From: Copromyces sp. CBS 386.78
Taxonomy: Eukaryota > Ascomycota > Sordariomycetes > Sordariales > Sordariaceae
Length of the DNA: 64,000 nt
Assembly (NCBI GenBank): GCA_030685235.1
Contig: MU839087.1
Location: 1-64,000 of the forward strand
Direction: 5' to 3'
The notes under the pieces are model-generated. The model did no database searches, was not told the origin of the DNA, and saw nothing but the letters and a program-made list of their open reading frames with translations. Below, piece after piece: positions 35,219 to 47,481 of the stretch (its first letter is position 1; every line of letters begins with the position of its first letter). The position numbers and the translations under genes were made by a program.

Positions 35219-35457
35219 TATAAGGGGTGCAATATAGTTAATATAAGTGCTGGCCTAAACGATCGATAAGGTTCTACGAGGAAAGAAAGGAAGGAAGGGA
35301 GCCTGCAGGGCAGGCGAGCTAGCCAGCTATCCTTTTCAAGGGACGTGCGGTGCACGGGTGCACGGGCCAAGGAGGTTTGCCGGCACGGCAGGGTTGCCGG
35401 CACGGCAGTTAGCTTGGCGATTGCTAGGTATTAGCTACGGGCATTAGCCCTATGACA
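35219..35457 (-). repeat. Gypsy-4 5' LTR (239 bp)
   Basis: The minus-strand LTR starts TGTCATAGGGCTAATGCCCG, the best preserved start in the family. The core is almost RIP-free (two 16-17-bp copies of TTGCCGGCACGGCAGG). Confidence 0.95.
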
Positions 35458-38400
35458 AAGAGGCTATTTATGCCGTAAGCTTAAAGGATATCGAGAAGGC
35501 CTTACGGCTAAAGAAAGTCTATACCGAGGAACAGTTCCGGAAGATAATCTCGAGGAAGTATTATAACTTTCTTCCCTTATAAATAAAGTAAAAAGCCGAC
35601 AAATTCAATCCCTATTGTCCCGGAATTAATTATAAGATTGAAATTAAAAGGGATAAAGATAATAAGGAATTACTAATCCCTTTCGGTCCGCTTTATAATA
35701 TAACCCGCGAAGAATTTTTAATTTTCAAAAAGACTATTAAGGACCTATTAAATAAAGGCTTTATCCGTATTAATAGTTTAGAAGCGGGAGCCCTAATTCT
35801 TTTCGTACGGAAGCTAGGCGGCGGATTTCGCTTTTACTATAATTATTATACTTTAAACGCTATTATACGAATGGACTATTATTCTTTACTACTTATTAGT
35901 AAAACGTTCTACGTTTTAAAAGGAGTTAAGTAGTATATAAAGGTCGATATCGTATAAGCGTTCTATAAAATTCGGATAGCTATAGGAAAGGAATAGAAAA
36001 CGGTATTTCGGATATAATACAAGTTATTCGAATAGTTAATTATACCCTTCGGGTTAATTAGTATACCGGCAATATTCTAGCGGTATATTAATTATATTCT
36101 TTACGAATATTTCGATAAATTTTATATGGCTTATATAGACGATATACTTATTTATACTTCGGGTATTAAAGAGGATTATAAGGCTAAAGTCCGTTTAGTA
36201 TTAAAGAAATTCTTTAATATAAGTCTCTATTTAGATTTAAATAAATATAAATTTATTATTAAAAAAGTTAAATATTATAATTTTATTATTTACGTAAATA
36301 TCGGAATATAAGCCGATTTCAAAAAAGTTAAAATTATCCTTAAGTATTTTCCCCCTAATTTTTAAAAGGGCATTTATAATTTCCTTAGTTTTATTAACTA
36401 TTATAGGATATTAATACTCCGGTTTTCGAAGGTCGTAGCCCTATTAATAGTATTTATTAGGAAGGGGGTAGCCTTTAAATAAATTAAGGAGTATAAGAAT
36501 ACTTTTTAATTATTTAAAACGCTATTTACGAAGGCCCTAATCCTTACGGAATTTAACCCCGATAAAAAGACGTTTTTAAAAACGGATTATAATAGCATTA
36601 CGTTAAACGGAATTATTTTATAAAAAGTCAATAAGTCTAGTAAGCGGGCCGTTATTAGTTATTATTCGCGGAAATTAAACGTTATAGAGCGGAACTACCT
36701 TATTTACAATAAGGAAATATTTACAATTATTAATTATTTAGAATAGTAGTTAATTGAATTATACAATTGTAAATCCTTTATTATCTTTATTATTTATCGG
36801 AATTTAGAATATTTTATAAAAATATAGCGGCTTTTTAAGCGGTAAGCCCGCTAAACTAAATATTTATTATAATTCAATTTTAATATCGAATACTAGTTAG
36901 GTAAAGAAGGGGTAGTCCCTAACGCCTTATTCCGCCGGGAGTAAAATATATTTACCGAATAAGATTTCGAATCCTACGATTTATAAATAATATTAAATTC
37001 CGCTTTTAAATTTTATAATTTACTACGTATTTCCGTTTCCCGGGTCGTTCGCGCGGGGAAGGAGGGTATAAAAATATTTGAAAATCCGGATTTATAATAG
37101 TTTTAAAATTAAACGGCCCCTAAAAATTCCCTATACTAGTAAATTAAGACGGTAGTTTAAAATAACGAATAATACTTCGATCTTTCCTTAAAATTTAAAA
37201 TATAAATTGCCAATTATAATATTAATTCCTACGGCCGATTTTACTATTAAAGTCGCCTTTAAATCCCTAGAACGCCTATTTATACTAAGTCCGACTTTAT
37301 TAACTTCTCGGACTAATCCTAATAATTTAATACCCTCCGTACAATTCTTATTTAAATTATTTACAATTCTTATATTTTCGGCTACTTAAGAAGAGAAAGT
37401 ACTATAATAGCACTTATCTAATACTTTTACTAGCCGCTCCTAAGAATTTACGTTCGGTAATTCTTTTACAACTATTATATTTATAATTCTACGAAGGTTT
37501 AAAAAGAATAAAAACAGGGCTTCCTATAACTACTACTAATTCGAAAATAGTTTAATAAAGAGATTTAAATAAATTTTATTATAAATTTCCTAAATTCGAA
37601 CGGTAATACTTATTTTTAGGTTATTAAGGATTAGCTTAATAAGAACGTTATTTTTAAACTTATATTATTTATAAATATTGAATTTTATATAGAACGGTTC
37701 TTATAGTACTTTATTAAGTATTATAGCATCCTTAAATCAATTATTAGCAATTATAATTCTAACTAAATAAACCGCTTTTAGACAAAGCTTTATAAACTCC
37801 TTAATATTAAATAATTCTTTAGTATTACCTATTACCCCTAAATTAATAGTAGCCCCGAGCGGATAAATTAAAAGATTTATACTTACTTTCGAATAATCGT
37901 TAATTATATTTAAAATAATTAGGATAAATAATATCTAATAGTTTAATTAATTATTGATAATTATATTAATACTTTAATTAATATAAGCCCTTTCTTTATT
38001 ATTTATAAATTTAATATAAAATTACCGGTTTCTATTACTAAAGAACCTATAAACGGACCCCCGCCCTTCTCCTCCGAAAAACGAACCTACTAATTCGTTA
38101 AAAAACTATAGTAAATTATAGACTTATATTAAATTATTATAATAATAATTATTTAATAGTAAAAGTAGTTCGCTAATTAGTATTATTAATTAGCCGAACG
38201 TTTCTAAGTAGGGGATAAAATTTAATTTAACTTTAAGAATTATAATATTAACCCCTTTAAAAAGAAATTAAATTAACTATATACGAAATATACAATTTTA
38301 AAGGTCCTATTTCTATACGTTATAGAATTCTCTAGCCTCCTTCGAATTATCTATAATATTTTTTATATAGACCTTCTATAGCGGGCCGCTTAAAATCCGC

Positions 38401-38620
38401 TATTAGGATAAAGAATTACTAATAATTAATTACCCGCTATAAAAATCGAAGGGGAATTTGAATAGTAAATTAAAGAAATTTTCTACGTATATACGAACTA
38501 TAAGCGAAGGGGACCTATCTATAAAATATTAATTAAATAGAAAGGGTATTATAATCTTACTTAAGAACCCCTAAAAGAATTTAAAGAAATAAAAGCCTTT
38601 AACGAATTTAAAAATAAATA
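35458..38620 (+). pseudogene. Gypsy-3 pol: RT, RNase H, integrase, chromodomain (RIPped)
   Basis: The frame resumes at the Gypsy-4 duplication: EEAIYAVSLKDIEKALRLKK, then the pre-RT block and RT with VRKLGGGFRFYYNY (about 35810), IIPFGLISIPAIF and the intact catalytic box YIDDILIYTSG at 36131-36165. RNase H is recognisable at about 36530-36760 (KTDYNSI.LNGIIL, AVISYYSRKL), integrase to about 38200, and a C-terminal chromodomain at about 38500-38590 (IYKILIK*KGYYNLT*EPL). The chromodomain is known in chromoviruses to steer integration to methylated-histone chromatin, which fits the nesting. Confidence 0.9.
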
Positions 38621-38779
38621 TAGAACGGCGAATATTAATAACGGATTAATTAATCGATAAATTAAAAACTTTCCTCTAAAGGATTTTACGAACGGAGTAA
38701 AATAAATTAATTACAGAATTACAAAAGAAGAATTAATAAACAATATTAAAAAAAATTCAAAATTAATTAAGGCGAAGCC

Positions 38780-40025
38780 CTAAATATATTAAATATCTTT
38801 TATTATTTCATTACTTAATAAATCCTCTATAATTTAATTAATATTAATTTCTATTTTCTTTCTTCTAATTAGGTTTATATTAATAATAGTATATAAGTCG
38901 TATAGGGTAAGGCGAATATTCTTAGTACGGAGCGGGGAGAGTAAGGACGGTAGAAGGCGGATTCTATTAAATAAACGAACGTTAAGGGGTAAATAAATAG
39001 TATCCTATTATAAGAGCCTATTAGGGCCTGAAGTCTTTTTAAGCCGCTTAGCGGCGGCGCCGCCATAAATATATATCCAGCGCTTAGGAATAGCGGAAGA
39101 CTTAGTAATATTCTTAGTAGCAATAGTAGGAGCGGCGGGAATAGTAGTAACAGAGGTAAGGGAAGCAATAATAAAGGCGGCGGGAATAGCGGCTTTCTCT
39201 TCGCATTCCTTTTAATTATTATAAACGACTATTATATTATCGAAATTACATTAAACAATAGTATTAACAACCTACTTAATAAACCCTAAATATTCTTTAA
39301 AGGCCACTACCCTCCCTTTAAATTTAGCGAATTCGATTACTTAATCCTTAAAAACTTAAACTTTAATAATTAAGGAAAATAACGGACTTTCGAATTTAGT
39401 AGAGGGGGACCGCTAGCGGGCTATAATAAATTCGAGATTAACCTGAGCCTAAGAATTATTAGCGGAGTAGTAAATATAGGAATAGATTAGGTAAAAGGGA
39501 GAAAATTTATATAAGGATATTAATATCTTCGGCTTCCTTTATAGCTATTAAATAGTTAAATATTTTAAAAGCGGTAATAAATAGTTCGTATTTAGGATTT
39601 AGAACGTATTTAACTATATATTAAACGGTAAAAAATTTTTAAACCTATTTAAACGTTGGTTTATAAAATTTTTTAGTATATTAGTACGCTAAATACATAA
39701 TAACCGTATTATTAGCGGCGGGGGTAGCGTAATTATACCCGTTAATTAAATAGTATATATATTAATTTAAGAGTGGGGCAGTAGCGGCGGCGACAGCGGC
39801 GGTAATAGTAACTTTAATAGTAATTTTTCTACTAATTCCGGTAATAATAGTACTCGGGCGGGCTTAAACCAATTTAAGGACAATACAGCAGCGGAGCGTA
39901 GAGGAAGGGGTTGGCGGCGTAGGAGACGATAAAAATAATTATAATTATTATTATATTCAACAAAATTATTAAAATTTTAAAAAGTCCTATATTATATCGG
40001 GGGTAGGGGTAAGGCCAAATATTTT
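38780..40025 (-). pseudogene. antisense reading frame of Gypsy-3 (unknown protein)
   Basis: The counterpart of the Gypsy-4 antisense frame. It begins near IFGLTPTPD (about 40020) on the minus strand and runs toward pol. Its C-terminal part aligns with the Gypsy-4 copy: TIPAAPTIATKNITKSSAIP then KRW.YIYGG, against TVPAAPITAAVSTLAKNIAK then KRRVHIYNS; also LNVRLFNRIRLLPSLLSPL against FNIRPFNRIRPLPSQLSPL. A Trp survives in this copy. Stops are TAA/TAG only in the parts checked. No recognised domain. Confidence 0.6.
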
Positions 40026-40391
40026 ACTAACTACAATAAATTAAATTAAGAAATTAACAAATAAATATAAAAGCGGAGTAAGATTAACGAACGGCGTAGT
40101 AGTAATCGCGGGGGTATAATAGTAAATAGGAAAAGGAAATAATAGGAAGGGGTAATAATCGCAATAGTCGTACTAAAAGGTTAAACGATAAGGGGGGAAT
40201 ATATATAACGTAATATAATAATAGTTAAAGGAGGAAAGAGGAAGAGGAGGGAGAGAGGGGAAGAAATTTATAAATAAATAAAATATATACTACGCAACTA
40301 AAAAGGAGGTTTATCGTCTAATATTAAGATATACGTAACTTATTACAATTATATATTTAGCTATCTAATTGGAAGAGAAAGGGGGGGCTAA

Positions 40392-40629
40392 TATTATAAG
40401 GCTAATGCCCGTGGCTATATACTTAGCAACCTTACCAGGCGATCCGTGCCGTACTAGCAATACCCTTACTGTGCCGGCAACCCTTATAGCCCGTATATAC
40501 TACATATCCTTGAAAAGGATAGCTAGCTAGCCGCCTACTCTATAGGCGACCTTCCTCTCTTTCTTTCCTCGTAGAACCTTATCGATCGTTTAGGCCAGCA
40601 CCTGTGCCAACTATGCTGCACCCCTTACA
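40392..40629 (+). repeat. Gypsy-3 3' LTR (238 bp)
   Basis: TATTATAAGGCTAATGCCCG...CCCCTTACA, followed by ATAGG. Same length as 25719-25956. Confidence 0.95.
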
Positions 40630-40685
40630 ATAGGGGTATTAATAATATTTCCCTAAAGAATAAATATCTATTACCGTTAATTAAA
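40630..40685 (+). pseudogene. Gypsy-2 RT fragment between two insertions
   Basis: Continues the RT frame broken at 25713: ...VDYR then GINNISLKNKYLLPLIK, and is broken again by the LINE; the next residues (LPLIKEMLDAIYK) resume at 47477. A 56-bp island of the host element trapped between two transposons. Confidence 0.9.
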
Positions 40686-40688
40686 AAC

Positions 40689-42305
40689 GACGCCGAAACC
40701 GGAAACGCCGATTTCTGGTCAGGAAGTGCTCCAAAACGAAAACCGACAACGGCAATCGATTTAGGAGGGTCATTTACCCCCTCCGCAATATCTTGCGACG
40801 ACCGTAGCGATGGCGTTGAGCTGTCGCTGCCGATAACGATTGATAGAGGTGCGAGTAGGCTTGAAAATAGTGTTTATAACCCCTTCGGAAGCATTTTAGG
40901 ATATAACGACCCCGATGCCGTATTTACTATAAAGACTTCGGAGAAGATAGAGGAAAATAATAAAATTATAAAGAGATTTATTGTTATAGCGAATAAAATT
41001 ACGGACTACGCTACTATATCGACCGATAACCGTCGTTAGGTTTGAAAATTCCTTTTCGAATTCGCGAAAATCTTTACGAAGAAAAATAGGTTTAAAATAT
41101 TTAAGGTAAATAAGGCCGCCGAGGCTTAGTTTATTACTAAGAAAGATATTGACGATTTGAAGAAGTTTATTTCGAAGGAAATAAAGAAAAATACTTAAGA
41201 GGCGCCGAAAAAATAGGTTAATATTATCCGGAAGTCGCCGGATAGGGTTAGCGCCACCTTCTATTACTTACCTACTATTACCACTAAGAAGTTTATCTCC
41301 TTTAATTATAAACGTTAATTTATTATTAAGGGGGTTTAAATTGCCGCCGAATTTACTACGTATTCGAACGATAATATAAAGTAAGCCGTTGAAGGCGCCC
41401 TAAAGGAGAGTTTATATAAGGTAGTCCGTACGGTTACTAGGATAGTAACGAGCGGAAATTATATAATTATTTTCGATAAATTAATTAGAAATTAATATTA
41501 AAAGTATTAAGCTTAGGTTAAAACGGTTTTTAGAAAAGAGGCTATTATATTTTTAAATATTATAGCCGTTTTAATTAAAGGAATTTTATAGGTTAATATC
41601 AATACGAAATAATTCGAATTAATTATATAAAAAATAAAGGCGAAAAATAAGGAGGCGGAGATTATTCGGGCTAAATTTTAGAAGAAATACGAAGGGGAAG
41701 AGAGAGGAATATTTTTAGTAAAAGTCGCGATTATAAGGGCTATAATCTTTTTTTAAGAGAATTTTTTCCTTTAAGACGGTAGCGTATACGTATACGAATT
41801 ATTTTAAATTACGGCCTCTACTTAATAATACTTTAAATATTAGTATTTCGGATATACGGCGAGATTCTATCGTTAGGAAGACGTTTATAGCCGTTGTAAT
41901 AAAGTTAAATATAAAGGGCCGCGTATAGGAAAAGAGAATTACCTTTCGAATAAAAATAATTTTCTAATTTTTTATAAATTGTATAAGAAGTTAGGGTATT
42001 TCGCTTTCGATAAAAAGAAATACCTATTCGTAAGAGTAGCTTATATAAAGGTATTTATTAATTACGCCAAAAGGTTTCGTAGTTTTACTATTTATAAAGG
42101 ACCGGTTAAACTAGTATTAAAATTAATAATAAAATTAGAAGAAGACGTTGTAATCTTTAATACCCCCCTTAATTCCTATTTAATTATAATTTTAGAGAGA
42201 TTATTTATAGGAAGAGGAAAAAAAGGCCGCCTTAAAAAGATTAGGGGCGGCTTTCGGCCGAAACTTATAGGTATAAGTCCGATAGACGTTTATACCCGTT
42301 CTTAG
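40689..42305 (+). pseudogene. LINE ORF1 (zinc-knuckle Gag-like protein, RIPped)
   Basis: Open from the 5' junction (DAETGNADFWSGSAPKRKP), N-terminus presumably missing. Coiled and charged middle. C-terminal zinc-knuckle array at about 41820-41960: YQYFGYTARFYR.EDVYSRCNKVKYKG is a run of C-x2-C-x4-H-x4-C units with most Cys/His now Tyr. The longest unbroken part is 41979-42305. ORF1 proteins of Tad elements bind the element RNA. Confidence 0.8.
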
Positions 42306-42399
42306 AATATAGGCGATTATATTTATATTAATTCTATTACTATTATACTTTTAATTACTACTATTACTTTTAAAGGAATAATACCCTCCCTACCCGTTA

Positions 42400-45300
42400 T
42401 TAGATTAGAAGGAAATTTCTTATAGGGTAATTAATAATCTAATTAAAAATATTCTATTAGAATATAGGGAAATCGTACGAGAGAAGGAAAATATTATTCG
42501 AATAGGAGGAAACTTATAATATTATAGCAATTTAAGAGTTGGGTAGGAATTTAAATAGGGATATTTACCGGCCGAAGAATAGTAGATATTATAGTATCGA
42601 TTATTTAAAGAAGGGTAGAGCAGTAATTTATATAAATAAGAAGTAGAATTTGAAGGACTTAAATTTTTGGGTTAGGAAGGATTGGGCTACGGTAATATTA
42701 AAGAATTTACAAAAACCGATAACTATTTATTTTATTTATTCCCTTATTTTTTTTTAAAGTATATTAAAATACTAATAGGGGTTTCCCCTTTTTAAATTCT
42801 TCAAAGAGAAATTTCCGGCCGGTTAATATATAATTATAGAAGATTATAATTTTTATTACCCTAATTGGGACTTGGAGAATAGGATTAGTTTAGGTATTAT
42901 AAAGTTACTTATATAGGTATAGCGATAGAAGCTTAGTTTTGTTACTCCTTATAGGGAATTAACGAGGTTCGGAAATACGATTAGAGGAGAGAAAGATGGG
43001 ATAATCGATTACGTATAGGTTTTATAAGGTATTGAAGCTGAATATTAGGGAATATAGCGGTATAGGTAAATAGGTTCGGACTATTACCTCTAAGAAATTT
43101 AAATTTAAGTAGGAAAAAGAAATGGGAAAGCGGAAGTAGAAGAAAGGTTTAGTTGGAGTTTAACAAATGTAGAAAAAGTATAAGAAGCGGTAGAAAAAAG
43201 AATATCGATTTTAAAAGGGATTGAGACGGTAGAGGAGTTCGAATTAGGATTTAATAGGTTCGACGGCGAATTCGTTAATATTACGGAGGAATTTGTCCTA
43301 TACCGAAAGAAAAGTCGGGGAAAATAAGCGGACTAGTAGAATTTAGAGTATAAAACGGTAATAAAGGAGGTACGGCGGAAGTAGTAGATTTAATTTGTGA
43401 ATTAGATGCTTTTAAATTAGAAAAAGTTTGTAGAGGCGGTAATAAAAAAGAAGAAATTTATTACGAAGATTTAAAAAGTAAGGTAGTATAATTATATTGT
43501 AAATACGTTGAAAGACCCGAATAAATTTTAGTTATTAGAGAGGTAGGTTAGGATATAAAGCTATTATTTAATAAATTCGCTAAAATTATTACCCTTTAAA
43601 TAAAACGAGCGGGCAAACGAAATTAAAGACTATAGTAGTAAAGTAAATATCTTTACCGATTATTTCTTTCCGAAAGTAGAGGTCCCGATAGGTTATTTAC
43701 TAAATTAAATTTAATTATTAAATGGCGATACCTTGGTATTTATTAATAATTTAGTTATTGAAGAGGATATCCGGAAAGTTTTTTCGAAGATAGCGCTTAA
43801 TAAAGTATTGGGTATTGATTAGTTTTTAAATAAATTTTTAAAAATATATGGGGAATTATTTAAATAAGCGATAGCAATTTTCGCTGTAGCGAGCCTCCGG
43901 TTTGGATACTTCTTCTAATAGTTTAAGAATGCGAAAATAATTATTTTTAAAAAATTTAGAAAAAGCGCCGAATAGTAAAAATTAGCTGGGGTATAGCGGC
44001 CTATATTACTTTTAAATAATATTAAAAAGATTTTCGAAGCCCTTATAATTAAAAAATTAACGTAGGTAGCGGAAGAGTATAATTTCTTCTTAGAAGGTTA
44101 AATAGGTAATTAGGCAAATTATTTAATTAAGTTCGCCGTCCGAATAGTTACCGACGTAGTTTATATAGTATAGAAATTTAAAATTGTAACGTCTCTTATA
44201 CTCTTTAATTTAAAGGGCGTATTTAATAGAATTAATTATAAATAATTTTTATATATATTATAGGAAATATAATTCCCGAAATGGATCTTCTAATAAGTTA
44301 ATAGTTTTATTATTGGAAGAAAAGGTTTTCTTTTTTTCGACGATAAAATTTCCTAACTTTATAATATTGTAATAGGCGTATTATAAGGTTCCCTCCTTTT
44401 ATTAATCCTTTTTATTTTTTTTATTACCCTATTATATTGTAAATTGATTATTATTTAAAATGCGATTACCGTCGGCTTTACCGACGATATTAATATAGTT
44501 ATAGTAGTTAAAATTATTAAGGAAAATTATTAAACGCTCTAAGCAGTATAGGATATTTATTCGGGTTGGGTAATTAAGAGAGGGATAGAGTTCGAAGTAA
44601 GTAAAATAGAATTTATATATTTTATACGGACGAAGGAATTAAGAATAGAAATTCTCTAAATTAGAAGAATTATATTTAAATTAATAGAATTGATTAGATT
44701 CTTTAGGGTTTAATTAAATTAGAAATTTAATTATTAAATATACGTAGAGGTAATAAAAAAAAAATAGTTATGTAGACGAATATACTAATACGATTAGCGG
44801 CGAAGATTTAAGATTATTCTTTTATGCGAACGAAGGAGATTTATATTAAATATATTTGGAATACGATTGTATACGGAGTATTAGCTTTCTACTAGCCGAC
44901 CGAAGTCTATAGTAAATTACGAAGGATAGTAATTAAGTTAATTAAATATTAAATTAAATATTTGAAAATTATTATTAGGGTGTATAAAGTTATATTGGTA
45001 AGGAATTTAAAAATAGAAACTTTTTGTCTGCTATTCGATTTTTATTTTAATAAACGGGTTAGGACTTTCGAAGAAAGGTTCGCCCGTACGAATTAAATAA
45101 GGTTCGTCCGAGGGATTATAGTTTAAGTAATTAGCTGTATTTAAGTAAGGAGGGTAAGAGGTCGGTTATTTACCGATAGATTAGAAAATAGTATTATTAA
45201 AGTTAAATAAATTGAGGAATAAATACCGACGGAGAAATTTCTAATAATTATAGTAAGTCCGCCCCTAGTAATAGGGGCGCTACCGCCCCCGTTATAAGTA

Positions 45301-45900
45301 TTAAAATTAATTACTATAGATTATAAAGAGTAGTTGGATAAGGCAATAATAAGAGAATAAGTATTGTACTATAATTATTAATTAATAGCGGCGGTAATTA
45401 AATTAGGCCGATAGTACGAATTTATTATTGCTGACTTTAATTTAAAGTTTAGCAATAATATTATAAAATAGTATATAATTAATATAAAACGAAAAAAGAG
45501 GAAAGTTTAATAATTAGAAGATAATAACGAATAATATTTATTATTTAAAGCGAAGAATTCCCTTCTTATTTAAATAAGGATAGAAATTATAAGTCTCTAG
45601 TCCTTTTTCTTCTAGAAGAAAGTTCCGGATATTATAACGTTAATCTATTTTTATAGTACGGATAAAAAAACTTTCGCATATATTATCCTAAATTATTTAC
45701 GGATAGCCGACTATTAGATAACGATAGCCAATTAGCTGTAAACGAAGGAAAAATTCTAAATTTATTTAAATAACGGAACCTAAATTAAAAGAATTTTTTT
45801 ATAGGTATTACAGTTTAGTAGACTAAACGAATACTATTTAATAATCGAATTAGAAAGAGAATAGTATAATAAATTTATATAGTATTTATAAATATATTTA
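42400..45900 (+). pseudogene. LINE ORF2 (endonuclease, RT, C-terminal Cys/His; RIPped)
   Basis: The endonuclease (EEP) end is clear at about 42830-43080: IIEDYNFYYPNWDL (from GDFN.HHP.W) and RFGNTIRGEKDGIIDYV. RT covers about 43720-44740: LAGVQRPILLLNNIKKIFEA in RIPped form, FNLKGVFNRINYK, GVLQGSLLLLILFIFF and the catalytic box GFTDDINIV at 44473-44500. A C-terminal YFYSTDKKTFAYIILNYLR (about 45640-45700) fits the C-x-C...H...C motif after RT. An RNase H domain, usual in Tad1, is not recognised. Confidence 0.85.
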
Positions 45901-47450
45901 ATTATAATATTAGAATAAAAGAGTATAAGAGAAATAGGAAGAGGAAGAATTAAATTGCGCTAATTATAGTAGTTACTTAATTATAAAAGCGGTATTAAAA
46001 TAATTAATTAATATTTTGTATAAGCAATAAATTTACGGAGTATATTAAATATTAATTCTTAATTCTTAATAATTTTATAACGCTATTAAATTTAACCCTC
46101 GTTAGTTAGAGGGGGACCGATAGGGTTGTTAATTATTATTAAAGAATTAATATTAGTATTTCTTCTATTAAAATTGAAAATGGGAGCGGTAGGACGATTA
46201 ATTAAAAATATTTTATAATATCCTTTATATTAATAATTTTCGATTTTTATATTCTAATAGCGGGGAAGGATATTAGGGTTGTATAGGAGGCCGTCTATAA
46301 TTAGGCGTTTATATATATTTTTAAAGAAGTCGATATAAATATTATAGAGACGACGAATTAGGGGATTAATATTATTTTAGGAGCGGGATAAAGTAATAAT
46401 TGTAATTTAAACGGCGTTATATTTATTATAATAATTTAACGGAATATTTAATATATATTTCGTATTAGTAAAAGGATAAGTAACGTTCTATTTACCGGCG
46501 TTTCAAAGAATATTAAAGAAGAAAACGAAAAGAAAATTGCAAGAGGAAATTTATTTTTAATATTAATATAATAAGTATATTTTACGAAGAATATACAGAA
46601 TATAATTATATTAAGGGACGGAATATTATAAATATAGTTAGCAAATTTTAAATTATAATAAAGGTAAGGAGTGCGGTAAATAACGCTAGTTAACGTAATT
46701 AGTAAAAAAAAGGGGAAGTAAATATAAAAATAAAAAAGATTTACTAGCCGAGAGGAAAGTTGAAGGCGGGGTTAGAGGATAATATTCGGATAAAGGTTTA
46801 GAATTCGGGCATTAGGGAGGAGGGAGGCGTAGGGGAATAAGTGAATTTAAGGGACGGGGAATTTATTATACGGACGAAATCGATATTACGCTTAACGGTA
46901 TTGCAGTTAATACGAATTATAAGGCTTAGGGGGTTGGATATATAGCCGGGAAGACGGTTAGGAGTATAATTAATAGAAGAGGACGCTATTTTAAGAGTTA
47001 ATTAAATAGGAAAGAAAAGAAAGTTCGAAAGATAGCGGCGGGGAGGAATTCTTATATAGAAAGAAAGGAGGAGCCTTTACGCTTATATAAACCTTAGTAG
47101 AATTATAGGAGTTTGGGGGATAATAACGAAGCGGGAGTAAGGGTAAACGAAGGGGAAGGGACGATAATTATAAGCGGTTTAGGAGGAAGGAATAGTATAC
47201 GAAAATAGTATTTCGATTATTTTAGTATTAGATCGAAGGCGGTAGAAGGGAAGTAGTTTGTTTACTGAAGCGGTGGGTAAGTACTGCTATAAATAGAATT
47301 GAGATGGAGTAGGCGCGATTTATTCGCGACCGAAAGGAGTTGGCGGTTTTTATCCGACGGCGCTTATCGTCGTATAGTTTCCTCTAGAGAACTAGGAGAA
47401 GTACCCTATGCCAATAAGGCGCTATAGATAAGTAGTATAGGGAATAAGAC
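45901..47450 (+). other. long 3' region of the LINE, no recognised gene
   Basis: About 1.5 kb between the end of ORF2 and the (ATT)n tail. It is RIPped in its first part but its last ~170 bp keep GC-rich segments (GGCGCGATTTATTCGCG-like, 47310 on). Discontinuous frames only; it may be 3' UTR or a lost RNase H/other domain. Confidence 0.5.

Positions 47451-47478
<28 letters not shown>
47451..47478 (+). repeat. (ATT)n tail of the LINE
   Basis: About nine ATT/TTA units at the 3' junction, running into the target duplication; the exact border is ambiguous by a few bases. Confidence 0.9.

Positions 47479-47481
<3 letters not shown>

Larger units (their letters stand above)
28002..35457 (-). mobile_element. 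Gypsy-4: complete gypsy element nested in Gypsy-3, opposite strand
   Basis: 239-bp LTRs at 28002-28240 and 35219-35457, target duplication AAGAG (27997-28001, 35458-35462). Length 7,456 bp, nearly equal to Gypsy-3 without its insert, and same gene order on the minus strand, so the two are one family. The LTR middle differs in more than RIP-type changes (CTGCCCTGCAGGC against CTACTCTACAGGC contexts plus following bases), suggesting subfamilies. Confidence 0.95.
25719..40629 (+). mobile_element. Gypsy-3: chromodomain Ty3/gypsy element, hosts Gypsy-4
   Basis: 238-bp LTRs at 25719-25956 and 40392-40629, target duplication ATAGG (25714-25718, 40630-40634). The plus strand carries gag, protease, RT, RNase H, integrase and a chromodomain; the 3' part carries a long antisense frame. 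Gypsy-4 sits between protease and RT; without it the element is about 7.45 kb. A G-rich purine tract (GAAAGGGGGGG) precedes the 3' LTR. It inserted in the RT gene of Gypsy-2. Confidence 0.95.
40686..47476 (+). mobile_element. Tad-like non-LTR (LINE) retrotransposon, RIPped
   Basis: A 6.79-kb insertion in Gypsy-2 RT, flanked by a 15-bp duplication TTACCGTTAATTAAA (40671-40685, 47477-47491) and ending in an (ATT)n tail (about 47451-47476), as expected for target-primed reverse transcription. ORF1 carries zinc knuckles; ORF2 carries an AP-type endonuclease, RT and a C-terminal Cys/His motif. The ORF1 frame is open from the first bases, so the copy is probably 5'-truncated. The first ~200 bp are not RIPped while the rest is. 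Confidence 0.93.

Noticed and set aside
38875..39168. 97-codon Leu/Pro-rich minus-strand frame starting MLPLPLLLLF
   Set aside because: It is in a different phase from the antisense frame conserved between Gypsy-3 and Gypsy-4, and its residues are not conserved in the Gypsy-4 copy.
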